Under the pieces are notes generated by a model. That model was not told the origin of the DNA. It saw only the letters and a list, made by a program, of their open reading frames with translations, and made no database searches. From the NCBI GenBank assembly GCA_009193035.1, contig SWDT01000016.1, forward strand, positions 620,001 to 684,000: a stretch of 64,000 nucleotides of DNA, read 5' to 3'. Below, piece after piece: positions 10,610 through 21,049 of this stretch (position 1 is its first letter; every line of letters begins with the position of its first letter). The DNA comes from Halicephalobus mephisto (taxonomy: Eukaryota > Nematoda > Chromadorea > Rhabditida > Panagrolaimidae). The translations under genes and the position numbers were made by a program.

Positions 10610-12319
10610 TTACTCACCGTTATTCCTCTCATAAGCCTCCACTGCGGCTTCGTAGAGTTCCTGAATTCTTCTCCCGTTGATCGGGAGGTCGAAGAGTTCA
10701 TTCACGACTTCGTGAATCTGCTCACAGCGGAGGGTATTTTTCACGTTGACCCCTTCTGATTCTGCCGTAGTGATCATTCTATATCTGGCCTGGTAGTTGT
10801 GAAGCACATCTTGAAGTCTTCTAACTTGGTCATCGTTTCTTGCATCTTCCTCCTTAGCTATCTGAGTTTCCAGTACTTGCTCGAAAGCGTCATTCATCGA
10901 GATGATGGCGTTCTCTTTCAAGAACCTTCCAAAGTGAGCCACGGCTGTGAGGATCCTTTCTTGCTCCTCAATCAGGTCCTGAAGTCGGACTTGGATCTGT
11001 CTTTGTGCCGTCGGTCTATCAGTCCTGTCAATATATCTGTCTCTCACTGCTCTTCTGATATTTGCCGTCATATGTTGATGGTGAATATGGTCACATCTAC
11101 AAACAGAACAAATGTCATTTCCCTGATAATAATCCACCATAGGGGTTTCGAAGATTTCACATCTTCTCAAATCGAAATCACCCTTGACCGATAGAGGAAT
11201 TCCTGGCTGGTAACAGGGTTTGTGGCATTCTTTATATTTAATGGTGTATTCGTCACTCCCCTCGCTTATAGGAACTCGTTCTTGACAACCCTCTGATGTG
11301 CAAACAGTCACTGGTGTAGTACTCTCTTCCTGGGGTACATACTCTCTCTGAATTCCTTCATTGACCATCATTTCGATGACAGCATCTTCATTTTCTTCCA
11401 GAAGTCTTCGATTGGCTTCAATTGTGTTGGTGGTAGCAGCAAGGGGTTCCATCAAGCACAGCACGGTGGTCCTAGCTTCGTTGACAGAGAGAGTTTTGAT
11501 CATCTCTTGTGGGACTTTCTCGGGGATATCCTGCAGCAGCTTTATTATACTCGCTCTCGATTCCTGCCATGACTCCTGCAATTTCTCGACATTGATTTCC
11601 TTCAGCAGGTCTGGTTGTTGTTGAATAGCCACAAAAGTTTTAAAAGCCTCATGTTCTACAGGATAAACATTGCTTCTATTGGCTTTAATGATGATGTTCC
11701 TTCTGTGTTGCAGATTCTCCAGAAAAGCTTTGATTGCTTCGAGAGCGTCTCCAGCTTGGTACTCTGTCCCTCTGGAATGAGTAACGACGAAGCCTATTTG
11801 GTCAATGTTTTCCTTATGCAATTTGGCTAGAGCTTCGTTAAGACAGTAGGTTATATGAATGGTTAGCCTTCGGTCAGTGGACTTCATGAAGATGAGAATC
11901 ATGTGGAGGTTGTCGTACTCCTGAATAGCTTGGATGATACGTTGGCTATTTTCGTCATCTTTCGCAACTCCTCGAGTATCTCCAGAGCCAGGAACGTCAA
12001 TAAAGTTATAGATGGTATTTTCATAATTGATTCTGTAGGTTTTTGGCATCTGAGTGTAGGACTGACCTGAGACAGAATGATCTTCGTTGTCGTCATCACC
12101 CATGTTAACGGCGAAGACTGGAACATCTCGGCCTCGAGAAATGTTGAACGTGAGCTTTGTTGGGAACTCGATTCCACGGGCACAGTAAGCGTTTTTCCAA
12201 GCCGGGAGATCAATGTAGGATCTAATTGCGGCCAGAGTGGTGGTTTTCCCTGATCCAGTCTCCCCTAGACAGAGGATGTTGTAAGTTCTTCTAGGAGGGG
12301 CACATGGCATATCGTCCAT
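10610..12319 (-). CDS. AIG1-type GTPase with C-terminal Cys/His-rich domain (GTPase C)
   Basis: This is one open exon of 569 codons; ATG at 12319 follows the acceptor AATATTTTCAG by nine bases. The G domain has P-loop GETGSGKT (19-26), DVPGSGDTRG (108-117) and THSRG (180-184) in place of TKxD. It is about as similar to GTPase B as recent paralogues are. A helical linker (about 250-325) leads to a cluster of cysteines and histidines: C340, C345, C365-H366-C369, C387, then CxxCxC at 404-409 followed by HxHHxH at 411-416. That spacing looks like a zinc-binding module and resembles extensions seen in other uncharacterised AIG1-like proteins of animals and fungi. The last 130 residues are predicted helical. 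Unlike A and B it has no hydrophobic segment. Function unknown; innate immunity or membrane trafficking are guesses from the family. Confidence 0.8.
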   Translation of the reverse strand: MDDMPCAPPRRTYNILCLGETGSGKTTTLAAIRSYIDLPAWKNAYCARGIEFPTKLTFNISRGRDVPVFAVNMGDDDNEDHSVSGQSYTQMPKTYRINYENTIYNFIDVPGSGDTRGVAKDDENSQRIIQAIQEYDNLHMILIFMKSTDRRLTIHITYCLNEALAKLHKENIDQIGFVVTHSRGTEYQAGDALEAIKAFLENLQHRRNIIIKANRSNVYPVEHEAFKTFVAIQQQPDLLKEINVEKLQESWQESRASIIKLLQDIPEKVPQEMIKTLSVNEARTTVLCLMEPLAATTNTIEANRRLLEENEDAVIEMMVNEGIQREYVPQEESTTPVTVCTSEGCQERVPISEGSDEYTIKYKECHKPCYQPGIPLSVKGDFDLRRCEIFETPMVDYYQGNDICSVCRCDHIHHQHMTANIRRAVRDRYIDRTDRPTAQRQIQVRLQDLIEEQERILTAVAHFGRFLKENAIISMNDAFEQVLETQIAKEEDARNDDQVRRLQDVLHNYQARYRMITTAESEGVNVKNTLRCEQIHEVVNELFDLPINGRRIQELYEAAVEAYERNNGE

Positions 12320-12553
12320 CGTGGAAATCTGAAAATATTAAATTTCTTCGGAAATTTATTTCAAAATAATAGAACAAATAAATGGCGAGGACGAATTTAA
12401 GATAGAAATAAAGAGAACTGATAACATACTCATCATGTATTTTCATGATTAAAAAGGAGTGGCTATTGATTGATTTTAAGTAGTAAAAAGTGTTTTGAAC
12501 ATTACATGAATTCAATTTTTTTAAACAATTGATTTTTTAGATGTGACTAAATT

Positions 12554-13108
12554 ATGATGGATATGAAAATAATTAAGCAAAAGTATAAGCAAAAAACTAA
12601 TACTATTCCAATTGTGAAATCCAACGAAAGCCGGTTAAGGAGCGAATTCGAGCTGGCCATGAGGGGATTGCTGTTGTTGTTCCCGAAAACAGTACTCGAT
12701 AACGTGTTCTTCTTCTTCACCTATTGCAGCGGAACCTTCTACGGCATCGGCGACTCTTTCGGTCCGCTGCGGGAGTTCGCCGACAAGTTCAACAAGTCTC
12801 ACAGGACCTCGTGGACACTGGACCCCGACAACTGCTTCTGCATCGACTCCGAGACCTTCAAGCTCCTCTTGTCCAAGCAGGTCAATGTCGAATACAGCAC
12901 CCGTCCTGAGAGCGACTTCGAGTTGAGCTGGAACGAGACTTCGAAGAACGTGCACGAATTCGTAGATAACCTGAGGAATGTGAAGCAGATCGACGTCCAC
13001 GACATTATGGCCAACTATGAACTCGAGCAGTTTGCAATCTCCATGAACAATTGGTACACACACAACAAAAACAAATTACCTAAGAAACAACAAAAAATAT
13101 TTTTTTAA
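12554..13108 (+). pseudogene. Partial, inverted copy of GTPase A
   Basis: The frame from 12554 runs 184 codons, but only codons for 12615-13101 match GTPase A. They begin after the P-loop and DTPG motifs and end before the C-terminus. The 20 residues before the match and the final two come from unrelated flanking DNA. With no P-loop it cannot be a working GTPase. By my count about six of eight differences from the parent are silent. No start context, splice site or promoter is evident, so I treat it as a duplicated exon fragment. A truncated expressed product cannot be excluded. Confidence 0.75.
12615..13101 (+). repeat. Inverted-duplicate partner, detached copy
   Basis: It pairs with 3651-4137 in opposite orientation, about 8.5 kb away, at about 98% identity. 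Together the two form a long inverted repeat that spans GTPases B and C and the LINE relic. Confidence 0.9.
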
Positions 13109-13312
13109 ATTTAGTGAGTACTTTTTCAGTTCGAAGTTTTGTTAATTTTTTTATTGATCTCACTGGTTACCAGTTTTGGAATAGTACATACTTCGAAAGA
13201 GTCAACGGGCAATAAAACAACTTTAAAAAGTATTTCACCTGTCAGGGATTGTTGAAAGTATCATAGCTCAATTCTAGTCGTTGTAGGAAATTTTTGGATT
13301 TGGTCGACTTTC

Positions 13313-16300
13313 TCACTTAGGGAGTTCATTAAAGCTTTCCAATTCGGCAATCTCCAGATTTGATATACTGGCTGATAGATCTCTTTGTGGATACCCTTGG
13401 TAAAAATTGAAAAACAACGTAACTACCATAATAACAATGATGGCTTTCAACAAGATGATTACAGTATCCATCTGTCTATTGTCGCTACTAATTACTGTGG
13501 TTACGGTGTCCTTGACTTCTTTTCCCGTCCTCTGAGAGAAGGAAATTGATCTCGTTCGTTCTCGGAAGCTTACTGTAGGCTCAGGAAGAGGAAGATCGAG
13601 GTCTTCTTCGACGATGACGGATTCTTCACTTGTTTCGTCCAACTTTTCGAAATCAAGTGGTGATTTCGAAATAACAGAAGCCAACCCGGAAGAGTCGTTT
13701 TTCAGTTTCTCGGATAAAGCATTGTAGTACCCACTGAGACCAGCTATTGTAGAACGATCGATAACAACTAAAATTGAACAATTTTCATCTCACAGTAACT
13801 TGGAACCTACTTTTAACAAATGGGAAAACGCTTTTCTTGAAGATAATCCCTCCATGGACTTTTAGTCTACAAGAATTTTCAGAGATTCTGGTGATACAGT
13901 AGGAACATTCAACGACAAAGCTATCAGCATACGGCACCCCTTCATTGGAGGCTTCTTTGTGGACAATGTACCCTTCGTTGAAGTTATTGATAAGAGTACA
14001 AGTCTGTATTTCTGTTACATCCGATGATTTTGGACCAAAGGTCTTGTCCAACTCAATATTATATTTACAAATACGAGTTTTTGTTGTAAGAGACCTAGAC
14101 GACCAAGGAGTTGATTTTTTGACTGAAAACAGATAGGAATTATCAAATTATTCTACAGATGGATAATCGAGGTGATTTTAGTATATGAAACAGAAATATC
14201 GGTACATTAAAACTCACAAATATTCAAAAATACATAAAAATGGATTTCCATATATGAAAATGTACTTTTCTAGGAAATGAGTTCTATAATGAAGACTTAC
14301 CACTTCTTTTTGAAGATTCTTCAAAGTTGCTGAGCCATTCATTTTCGGTGAAAAGTAATTGGAAGCTCTGCTCAACTGTCAACGGCAATTCTAAATCGAC
14401 CAAAAGTTTTCCCTTGTGATCGCCACATGGACAAGAAATCAAGGTCGGAGCAGGGGATGCGGTTGTGGACAAATTTGAAAGCCATTCTCCTGGATTTCGA
14501 CTGGCAGAAAGATTAAAACTGTTATCAGCACTGGATTCAGAAGTCGTATCAGATGGAGACATGTTGGAAGCCGTTTCTACGACATTAGGCAAGAACTAAA
14601 AGTTTAATTTTCATAAATAAAAATAAACTATTTTATAAAAGAACTTAGTGGGAGGTTTGTGTATTAAAGAACTCGAAAACTTGCATAGCCAGAGGAAAAT
14701 TCGCGAGTAGAGATTCTAAATTAGCTCTCGCTTCCATTTTTTCCAGCTGCTGGCCAGTCGGAGGAACAGACAAACCTCAAAGAAAAATGGCACGTAGCTT
14801 CGAACCGCGCAAAAGATAAAATCGATTTTGACGCGTGAAACCGAATTTTTGTTTATTTTAAAACTCAAAATTAAATTATAAAAAAACTAAATTCACTAAA
14901 ATAAAAAATCGAACCAATCTCAAAATCATAAAATATTCATTATTTTCGGACGAGATTTTGAATTTTAAATTAATGGACAATTTTAAAATAAAGAAAATTG
15001 TAAATCTCAGAAAATCTGGTTTTGTTGAGGAAAGCATTGAGGAAAAAGCTAGAGTCGGATCAATGAGTCAGACAATAGCTGACAGGAGTGATTTTTTACG
15101 ATTTTCAGCGACCAAAAGTAAAACTCAGACAGTATTCACATAGCACCATTTTCGGTCTTTCTCAGTCACTATTCATAGGAGATTTCATTCAGAAAATCAT
15201 TAATGGTAATTAAAGTTAATAATGTCTAAATAATTATGGACACCATTCAAAACTCGATCAAATTTTGGATAGTGTCTGTGCAGATTGCTTTGCTTCATTT
15301 CTAGACACTATCCAAGATTCAATCCAATTTTGGATAGTGTCCATCTAGGCTACTTTTTCCGTTCCTAAACACTATCCATGTTCGAAAAAATAAAACTAAA
15401 ATGATGATTGCTTTGGAACCGCTTCAGTCACTATCCGGTTTTGTTTTTACCAGAAGTAAGAGTTGGGTAATATCCAGACACGAATAAGAACTAATCTAGA
15501 TACTTCTAATATTAAAAAGATGTGGATAGTGACTGGGGAAACTTCGGTCAAATGTAGACACTATTCATGTTCAATGATCTGTCACATTTTTGAACAATTA
15601 TGGTCACGGAAATAAATAACGAAAATTATTATTTTTACTATTTTCAATCAGAAAATTTATGATTTTTTCTGCAAAATTATTTTCGAATTTTGCTCTTTTA
15701 GATTTAAAATAAAATATAATTTAAATTAAACAAGTTTTTAAAATCTATTTTTTATTACTTTCGATGTCCTTATAAGCCCCCAAACTTCGTGTCCTTTTGC
15801 CTTATTAGATTACTCAATTTTCTCAAAAACCAACCTGATCGACGTCTGCATTATTTTCTTCGACAAGTTCATCTCTCTGTAAAAGTTGAGCAAATGTAAT
15901 AGCCACATCCATAATTATTGGGGGAATGTTGAAAAGAGTCAGGAAAGAAGTTAAATAAAAATCGGAGAATAGCAAAAGTCCAGGAAATGTGCATTGCCAC
16001 GCGGCAGACTTGGTCGAATATTTGTTTTCGCTCTTTTGAAAGGTAAAACTGGCCTCAATAGTCTGGGACTCACGAGGTAGTTTGATTTTGATAGGTTGCG
16101 AAAACAAGAAATTCCGGAGATTTATATTAAATGAAACTACAGTAATTTAAGATTTATTTGGAAAAATCACACTGAAAAACAAAAAATGTGTAGTGCTGCG
16201 AAATGGTCTTGACAAGAATTTCAAAAATACTGTTTTTAAAATTTTGATTTTAAATATTTTTAGAAATTTCTATTCGATTTTCGAAGATTCTAAAGTTTTT

Positions 16301-17609
16301 ACGAATTTCTAGGATATTCCAGAAACTTTTATAGAATTCTCGAAAGTTTCAGAATCTTTCATTGGACTTCAAAGACTTCTACGAAAATCCTAATTATAAA
16401 ATTACCTTAATATAAATTCCCGGAATCTTTGTTTTCAAAATTCGACTCCAAAACTTCCTTAAATACTTTCGAAAATTCAAAAACTTTCAAAAATTCTAAT
16501 GCTAGGAATTCAATATTTTAATTTTATGAAAAACTAACCTTTTCCGGATCCAGATTCATCCTCCAGACTCTGAACACCAAGGAATACACTCGATCCCTTC
16601 CTTTAAAAGATCCGAAATTATGATGATCTCCGGCTACAGTCTCGATTTTGATGGAATTGGCGAGGAATTTCGAGCTTTTTTCGATTCTGACTATGTCACT
16701 GAGAAGGATAACGAACTTTTTCTCGTACCCGAAAAGAGAGCAATTGAAGCCGATCATAGTCAGTGTCAGGTACATCCTTCCATGTACAGGAAATTCCTTG
16801 GATTTCGCTTGATAGCTACAAGGGAAGCTCATGATAAGTCCGTCGCCCTCGGGCAACTGGTCCTTGAAGAGCTTCCTGAAGTGAACAAAGTGCTGTTGTT
16901 CTTTCGGGACCAAAAGCTGAAAACAGAAATTTCATTCGACAAAACCAACAATATTCAAAAATCCAAAAAATAAAACATGATTAATTCCATTTTCAAAAAT
17001 CAACTATTTTTTTTTAAATATTTTGAAATTTTTTAATTTCAAAAAAATTGTAGTTTTTCTAACATGTCAAAATAGAAAAAAATTTTGTAATTTTTAAACA
17101 CATCATTTGAAATTTTTTCAATTTATTTTTATTTATTTTTTAAATGAATATTTTTCCTTTTTGAATATATTTAATATTTTTTGTTTTTATTGTAATTTAA
17201 TTTCATCATAGGACTAAAATCGAATCTCGTCATTTTGAGTTTAATACAACTTCAAAAATAAGTAAGTAAAATTTTTTTCGAAATATAAAAAACTTACAGT
17301 TTTCAATTTTTCTCCGATTTTTTGATAAGTAGGTTTATGGACAGTTTTTCCAGATATCTGAGAAAAGAAGTCTTCTGAAGACATGGCATTTATGTCTCCT
17401 GAACTTTCAGAAGGAGAAGATTCTGAAGACGAAGCAGTTTGAGATCTCTGAAAACAAACAAATTAAGTTACAGTATAAACCGGAAATTCTCCGACCTCTT
17501 TGGATCCTGTTTGACTTTCTTGATCTTCTCGTGGATTTTCGAGAAGATTTACTCCTTTACTTTGGACGTCTTCTGAATTGGAATTTTCTCGAACCGGAGT
17601 CTTCTGCAT
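13313..17609 (-). CDS. GRAM and VASt domain protein, GRAMD1/Aster family
   Basis: Seven exons (17609-17481, 17447-17298, 16916-16539, 15876-15835, 14595-14301, 14122-13811, 13767-13313) splice in phase to about 586 residues. After a Ser/Glu-rich N-terminus, exon 3 encodes a GRAM domain (FRKLFK, then HGRMYLTLTMIGF and a KFVILLSDI strand). Exons 5-7 encode a VASt/ASTER domain: CPCGDHKGK, LPLTVEQSFQLLFTENEWL, and an end near RSTIAGLSGYYNAL. One transmembrane helix (IILLKAIIVIMVVTLFF) lies about 45 residues from the C-terminus. Known family members sit in the ER and carry plasma-membrane cholesterol inward at contact sites; nematodes take up sterols from diet, so such a role would fit. The start was placed at the first in-frame ATG, 20 bases after an acceptor at 17629; an upstream exon is possible. 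Introns 3-5 are rich in repeats. Confidence 0.88.
15260..15570. repeat. GGATAGTG / CACTATCC repeat cluster in GRAMD1 intron 4
   Basis: The octamer GGATAGTG or its reverse complement occurs at about 15267, 15306, 15332, 15370, 15429 and 15523, in both orientations, usually as AGACACTATCC or GGATAGTGTC. The same word recurs in the sds-22 intron (about 25836-25975). Closely spaced opposite copies can form hairpins. Confidence 0.6.
16255..16420. repeat. Intronic repeat with alternating TTC/GAA units (HSE-like)
   Basis: The intron between the GRAM exon and the 42-nt exon of the GRAMD1-type gene has many TTC and GAA triplets at two-base spacing, for example TTCTAGGATATTCCAGAA at 16307. Related stretches occur in dynein introns at about 34910-35110 and 36050-36130. 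Confidence 0.45.
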
Positions 17610-17629
17610 TCCTCCGAAAAAGACGTCAC

Positions 17630-19414
17630 TGAAAATCAAAAATCGATAAACAGCTAATCCAAGAACTCTACTTTTCAAACAACTTGGAATCGTACAGAAC
17701 AATCTCGGTCACGGTTCTGAATTTTCGATTTCAGTTTGCATTCCAAAAACGGATAAACGTGATCGGGAGACAAAATGACCTAATCCTGAAGATTGAGACA
17801 ACTATCGACGGAAAGGGAGTTTGTGTACATGTTTGTTGATCGAAAAATTCAAAATGAAACAATACGTATTTTTCGAGGATTATGTTGATCCTTTCATTGA
17901 AGTGTTGTAAAACCAATGATGGAATTTATTAATTGGTTATTATTTTTAAATATGTACAAGTTCATTAAATTGAAAATTGCGTAGATTATAGAGGAGGAGA
18001 TCAGAGGTAATTAATCTCCACTTTTCCTCCAGATTAGATTTCCAAAAAGTTATATTTTCTCTAAAATCGAGAAAATTATAGAAAATAGACAGTTTAATAT
18101 TCAATTTCAAGCCAACTAAGTACCTCTATCAATTTCCTACGTGAAAAAGGATACATTAAAACGACTTTAATGTACCAGATGTATTATATTTAACGTATTC
18201 GTAAACTATATATAATGTATCGATATCAACTTAATGTACCAATATATAAAATATAAAATATAATATATCCAATACATTATAGCCGTTTTACTGTATCCAT
18301 CATTATATACCATGTACCCGTTTTTTATATATTTTCTCGGTCTCTCAAACAACACGAAAAATACAAAAAGTCCATATTTAAATTATCTTATTTCAAACCC
18401 TCTTCCTGACCCATGAGACAAGACTATGAGATTACAGTATCTTTGTTGACAGAAGAGTAATCTAAAAAGGTCAAATCTGAAGTTTTTGGTAGCGATAAGC
18501 CATATATTTTCGTGACCTTTGGGACGCTGAATATCATTATTCAAAAAACTGTCAATTTTCTCAAAAGCAAAACATTATAATTTAATAATTTTTAAACATT
18601 TTTTTAAAGAAAATTAACGGGTAAAATATCGATGTAGGTGTTTGTCATTTAAAAAAATATATTTCGAATAAGTTTTTACAAAAAAATAAAATGTTTTAAA
18701 TCAGTTTTGATAAATTTTTTAAATTTAAAATATATAATCAGAATTTGTAATCAAATTTCGTCGAAAATTTTTATGAATAAAGATAATCCACAAAATCCAC
18801 AAATTTAAAATTGAATATTTACAATTTTCTGGTAATTTTTGGGACAAATAATTAATTAAAATATGTAAAATTTAAAAAGTACTTCAATTTGGAAAAGTTA
18901 AAAGCGAAATTTTCTAAAATGAATAATTAAAAAATTGTGAAAATAATTTTTTTCATTTTCTCAACACGCAATATTTGACGTTTTAGAAACTATAATTTTA
19001 TAAAAAATTTAAAACCTTCCGGAATACAGTAGGAATTTCCGAAATCATTAGGAATTAAGATTCTAGAAAATCCCAAAAAATCAATAGACAATTTCGAAGA
19101 AAATTTTCAAATTTTTTAAATATAAATTTATCCAATTTTTTTATTTTAAAAAATACTTAAAAAATTGGATTTCGGATTCAGGACACGTATTTTGTAAATT
19201 ACAAAAAAAAATTATTCCAGAAAAAAAAAATCATTTTTCTAATTTAAAAAACGTAAAATTTAAAAAAAATGTTTTTCACAAGTTTCAATTTTCTAAACTT
19301 TAAAAAGTATTTTTTTTTGTTGTTTTAAAATGTAGTTAATTATTGAAGAGGTTTGAAAATGGGCTCTACCATGGCAAAAATTCGGATATTTGACGACCTA
19401 AGCTAATTTAAAAA
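17630..19414. other. AT-rich intergenic region
   Basis: No supportable gene. The part just above 17630 may hold the promoter or 5' exon of the GRAMD1-type gene. It contains one inverted-repeat element (18149-18298) and otherwise long A/T runs. Confidence 0.4.
18149..18298. mobile_element. Short inverted-repeat element (MITE-like)
   Basis: The ends are GGATACATTAAAACG and its near-exact inverse CGTTTTACTGTATCC, 150 bases apart. The interior is built from TAATGTACC and similar words in both orientations. No coding capacity. The size and ends fit a non-autonomous DNA element, but no clear target-site duplication is seen. Confidence 0.55.
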
Positions 19415-21044
19415 TCAAACCGACAATGTTGAAGATTTTTCGGAAATTTTGGAAATTTCCTGTTCTAGATTAGAAGTAATATTTTCCATCGATTTTGATT
19501 TCAATAATGTGGAAAAATCATGAATAACACCAGATGAGTCTGCTGTCCTTGTTTCATCACCAACTGATTTCGAAGCTGTTTTCTTTTTCGCTAATTTGAA
19601 ATTCAATGAATTCAGGGCCGTGTCCAGCTTACCCTTCTTCGGTCCCGTAGGTTTCCGAGTTAGTTTCTGTTTTGGAGGAAAATCAGGATCATTTTTATTT
19701 TCGGGAATCGTGAAAGTCACTTTTTTAAATTTATTTTTGATGGAGAAGGTAAATTTGAAGTGGGATTTCGGAGTTGGAGGAGTTTCAGAAAGAGAACAAG
19801 AATCAAAAACTGGAGTAGATGGAGAACTGAGATCACTGTTCAAAAACCTGGGAAATCCTTCGATTGTTAGAGATCTTTGAAGAGGTTTTTTGGAATCCGT
19901 GGAGACTTTTCGTTTTTTCAAAGAACCGTAGAGTCTTCTGAAGGACAATTTGCGGGAGGATTCTGATTTACCAGATGTCCCCAAAGGTCTATCAGATTGA
20001 ATGAAGTAGATTCTGATTCCATCTTGAATAGCCCTTTTTTGGATTTCTTTTTTAATAGTTTCTTCGTCGACGAAAACAGAAATTATTTTCAAACATTTCG
20101 AAATCCGATGAACTCCCTGATCCAGGACCAAGGTTCCTGGAGGAGGAAAAACCGAATAAAGAGCAGCAAGGAAGTTCAAAATCTCCTCCAAAATTGGAAG
20201 ACTTTCTAGAAGACGTCGAAAATTATTCCAAAAATATTTTAAATTTCTTACTTTTTTGATGTTTTGCTGAAAGACGATAAAAGTCAAAAAAAGGCAACAA
20301 AGCTTCGAAAATCGAAAATAAATGGTTTTCCGAAGATGACGCCATTACAGTATTCACAATAAGTAGATATATTCAATACAGAAAAAAACCAAATTTGTTT
20401 TTATATTCCAAAGACAGCCAAACAAGAAGAAAAATTATAAAATCGCTAATAGGACTTAACAGCCTCAATATGGATTGCAGACAGACATGACTTTTGAAAA
20501 GTTTAATTCATCTTCTAACGGAATTTTATGTTTTGAAAATTTGTACATTTAAAATTTTAAAATATTAGAAATTTTTAGAAAATAGAAATTTTTGAAAATT
20601 TAATAAAAATTTTTCAAATTTTCTAAAATTTATTAGTTTCAAAAATTTTCCAAAATCAAGTAAAAAATTCCAGAAATTTCTAAAAACTTCAAGAATTTTA
20701 TAAAAACTTCTAAAATTTTTCAGAATCCTTTGAAAATTTTTAAAATCTTTCAAAATTTAAAAATAAACTTTTAAATTTTAAATATTTTTAGAAAATCCAG
20801 GAAATTCTTCCCGAGAAAATTTGTAAAATTCCAAGTCGTAATTATTTAATAAATAATATTTAAAAATCCAAACTAACCTGGGTGAATAAGAAGGAGTACT
20901 TGGTTCCGACCCCCTTGACCTCATCAAGCAGGTTTTTGCTGGGAGAATTGCCACTTTTGAGTGGATTCCGTATTTTTTGGATTTTTTCGAACTGAAAGAC
21001 AATCTAATAATAGATTTTAGTGATTTTGTTTCTGGAAGATTCAT
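19415..21044 (-). CDS. Unrecognised Ser/Lys-rich protein, incomplete gene model
   Basis: Two coding blocks look real. The first exon (21044-20878) starts with ATG five bases after an acceptor (AATTAATTTCAG) and encodes a basic Ser/Lys-rich stretch ending SEPSTPSYSPR before a GTTAGT donor. The main block ends at 19415 and is open for 290 codons from about 20287. It holds a short hydrophobic helical part (ILNFLAALYSVF), an acidic ISVFVDEETIKKEI stretch, then a long disordered Ser/Lys/Pro tail with basic patches. The phases of the two blocks do not join directly, so a small exon between 20290 and 20877 is missing from my model, or these are two genes. I recognise no family. Gene structure and base composition resemble the neighbouring Aster-type gene. 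Confidence 0.5.
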
Positions 21045-21049
21045 AGCAC

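Noticed and set aside
12635..13063. Antisense frame in the detached GTPase copy, also present over GTPase A
   Set aside because: It exists only because the GC-rich patch lacks antisense stops; the sense frame carries the homology.
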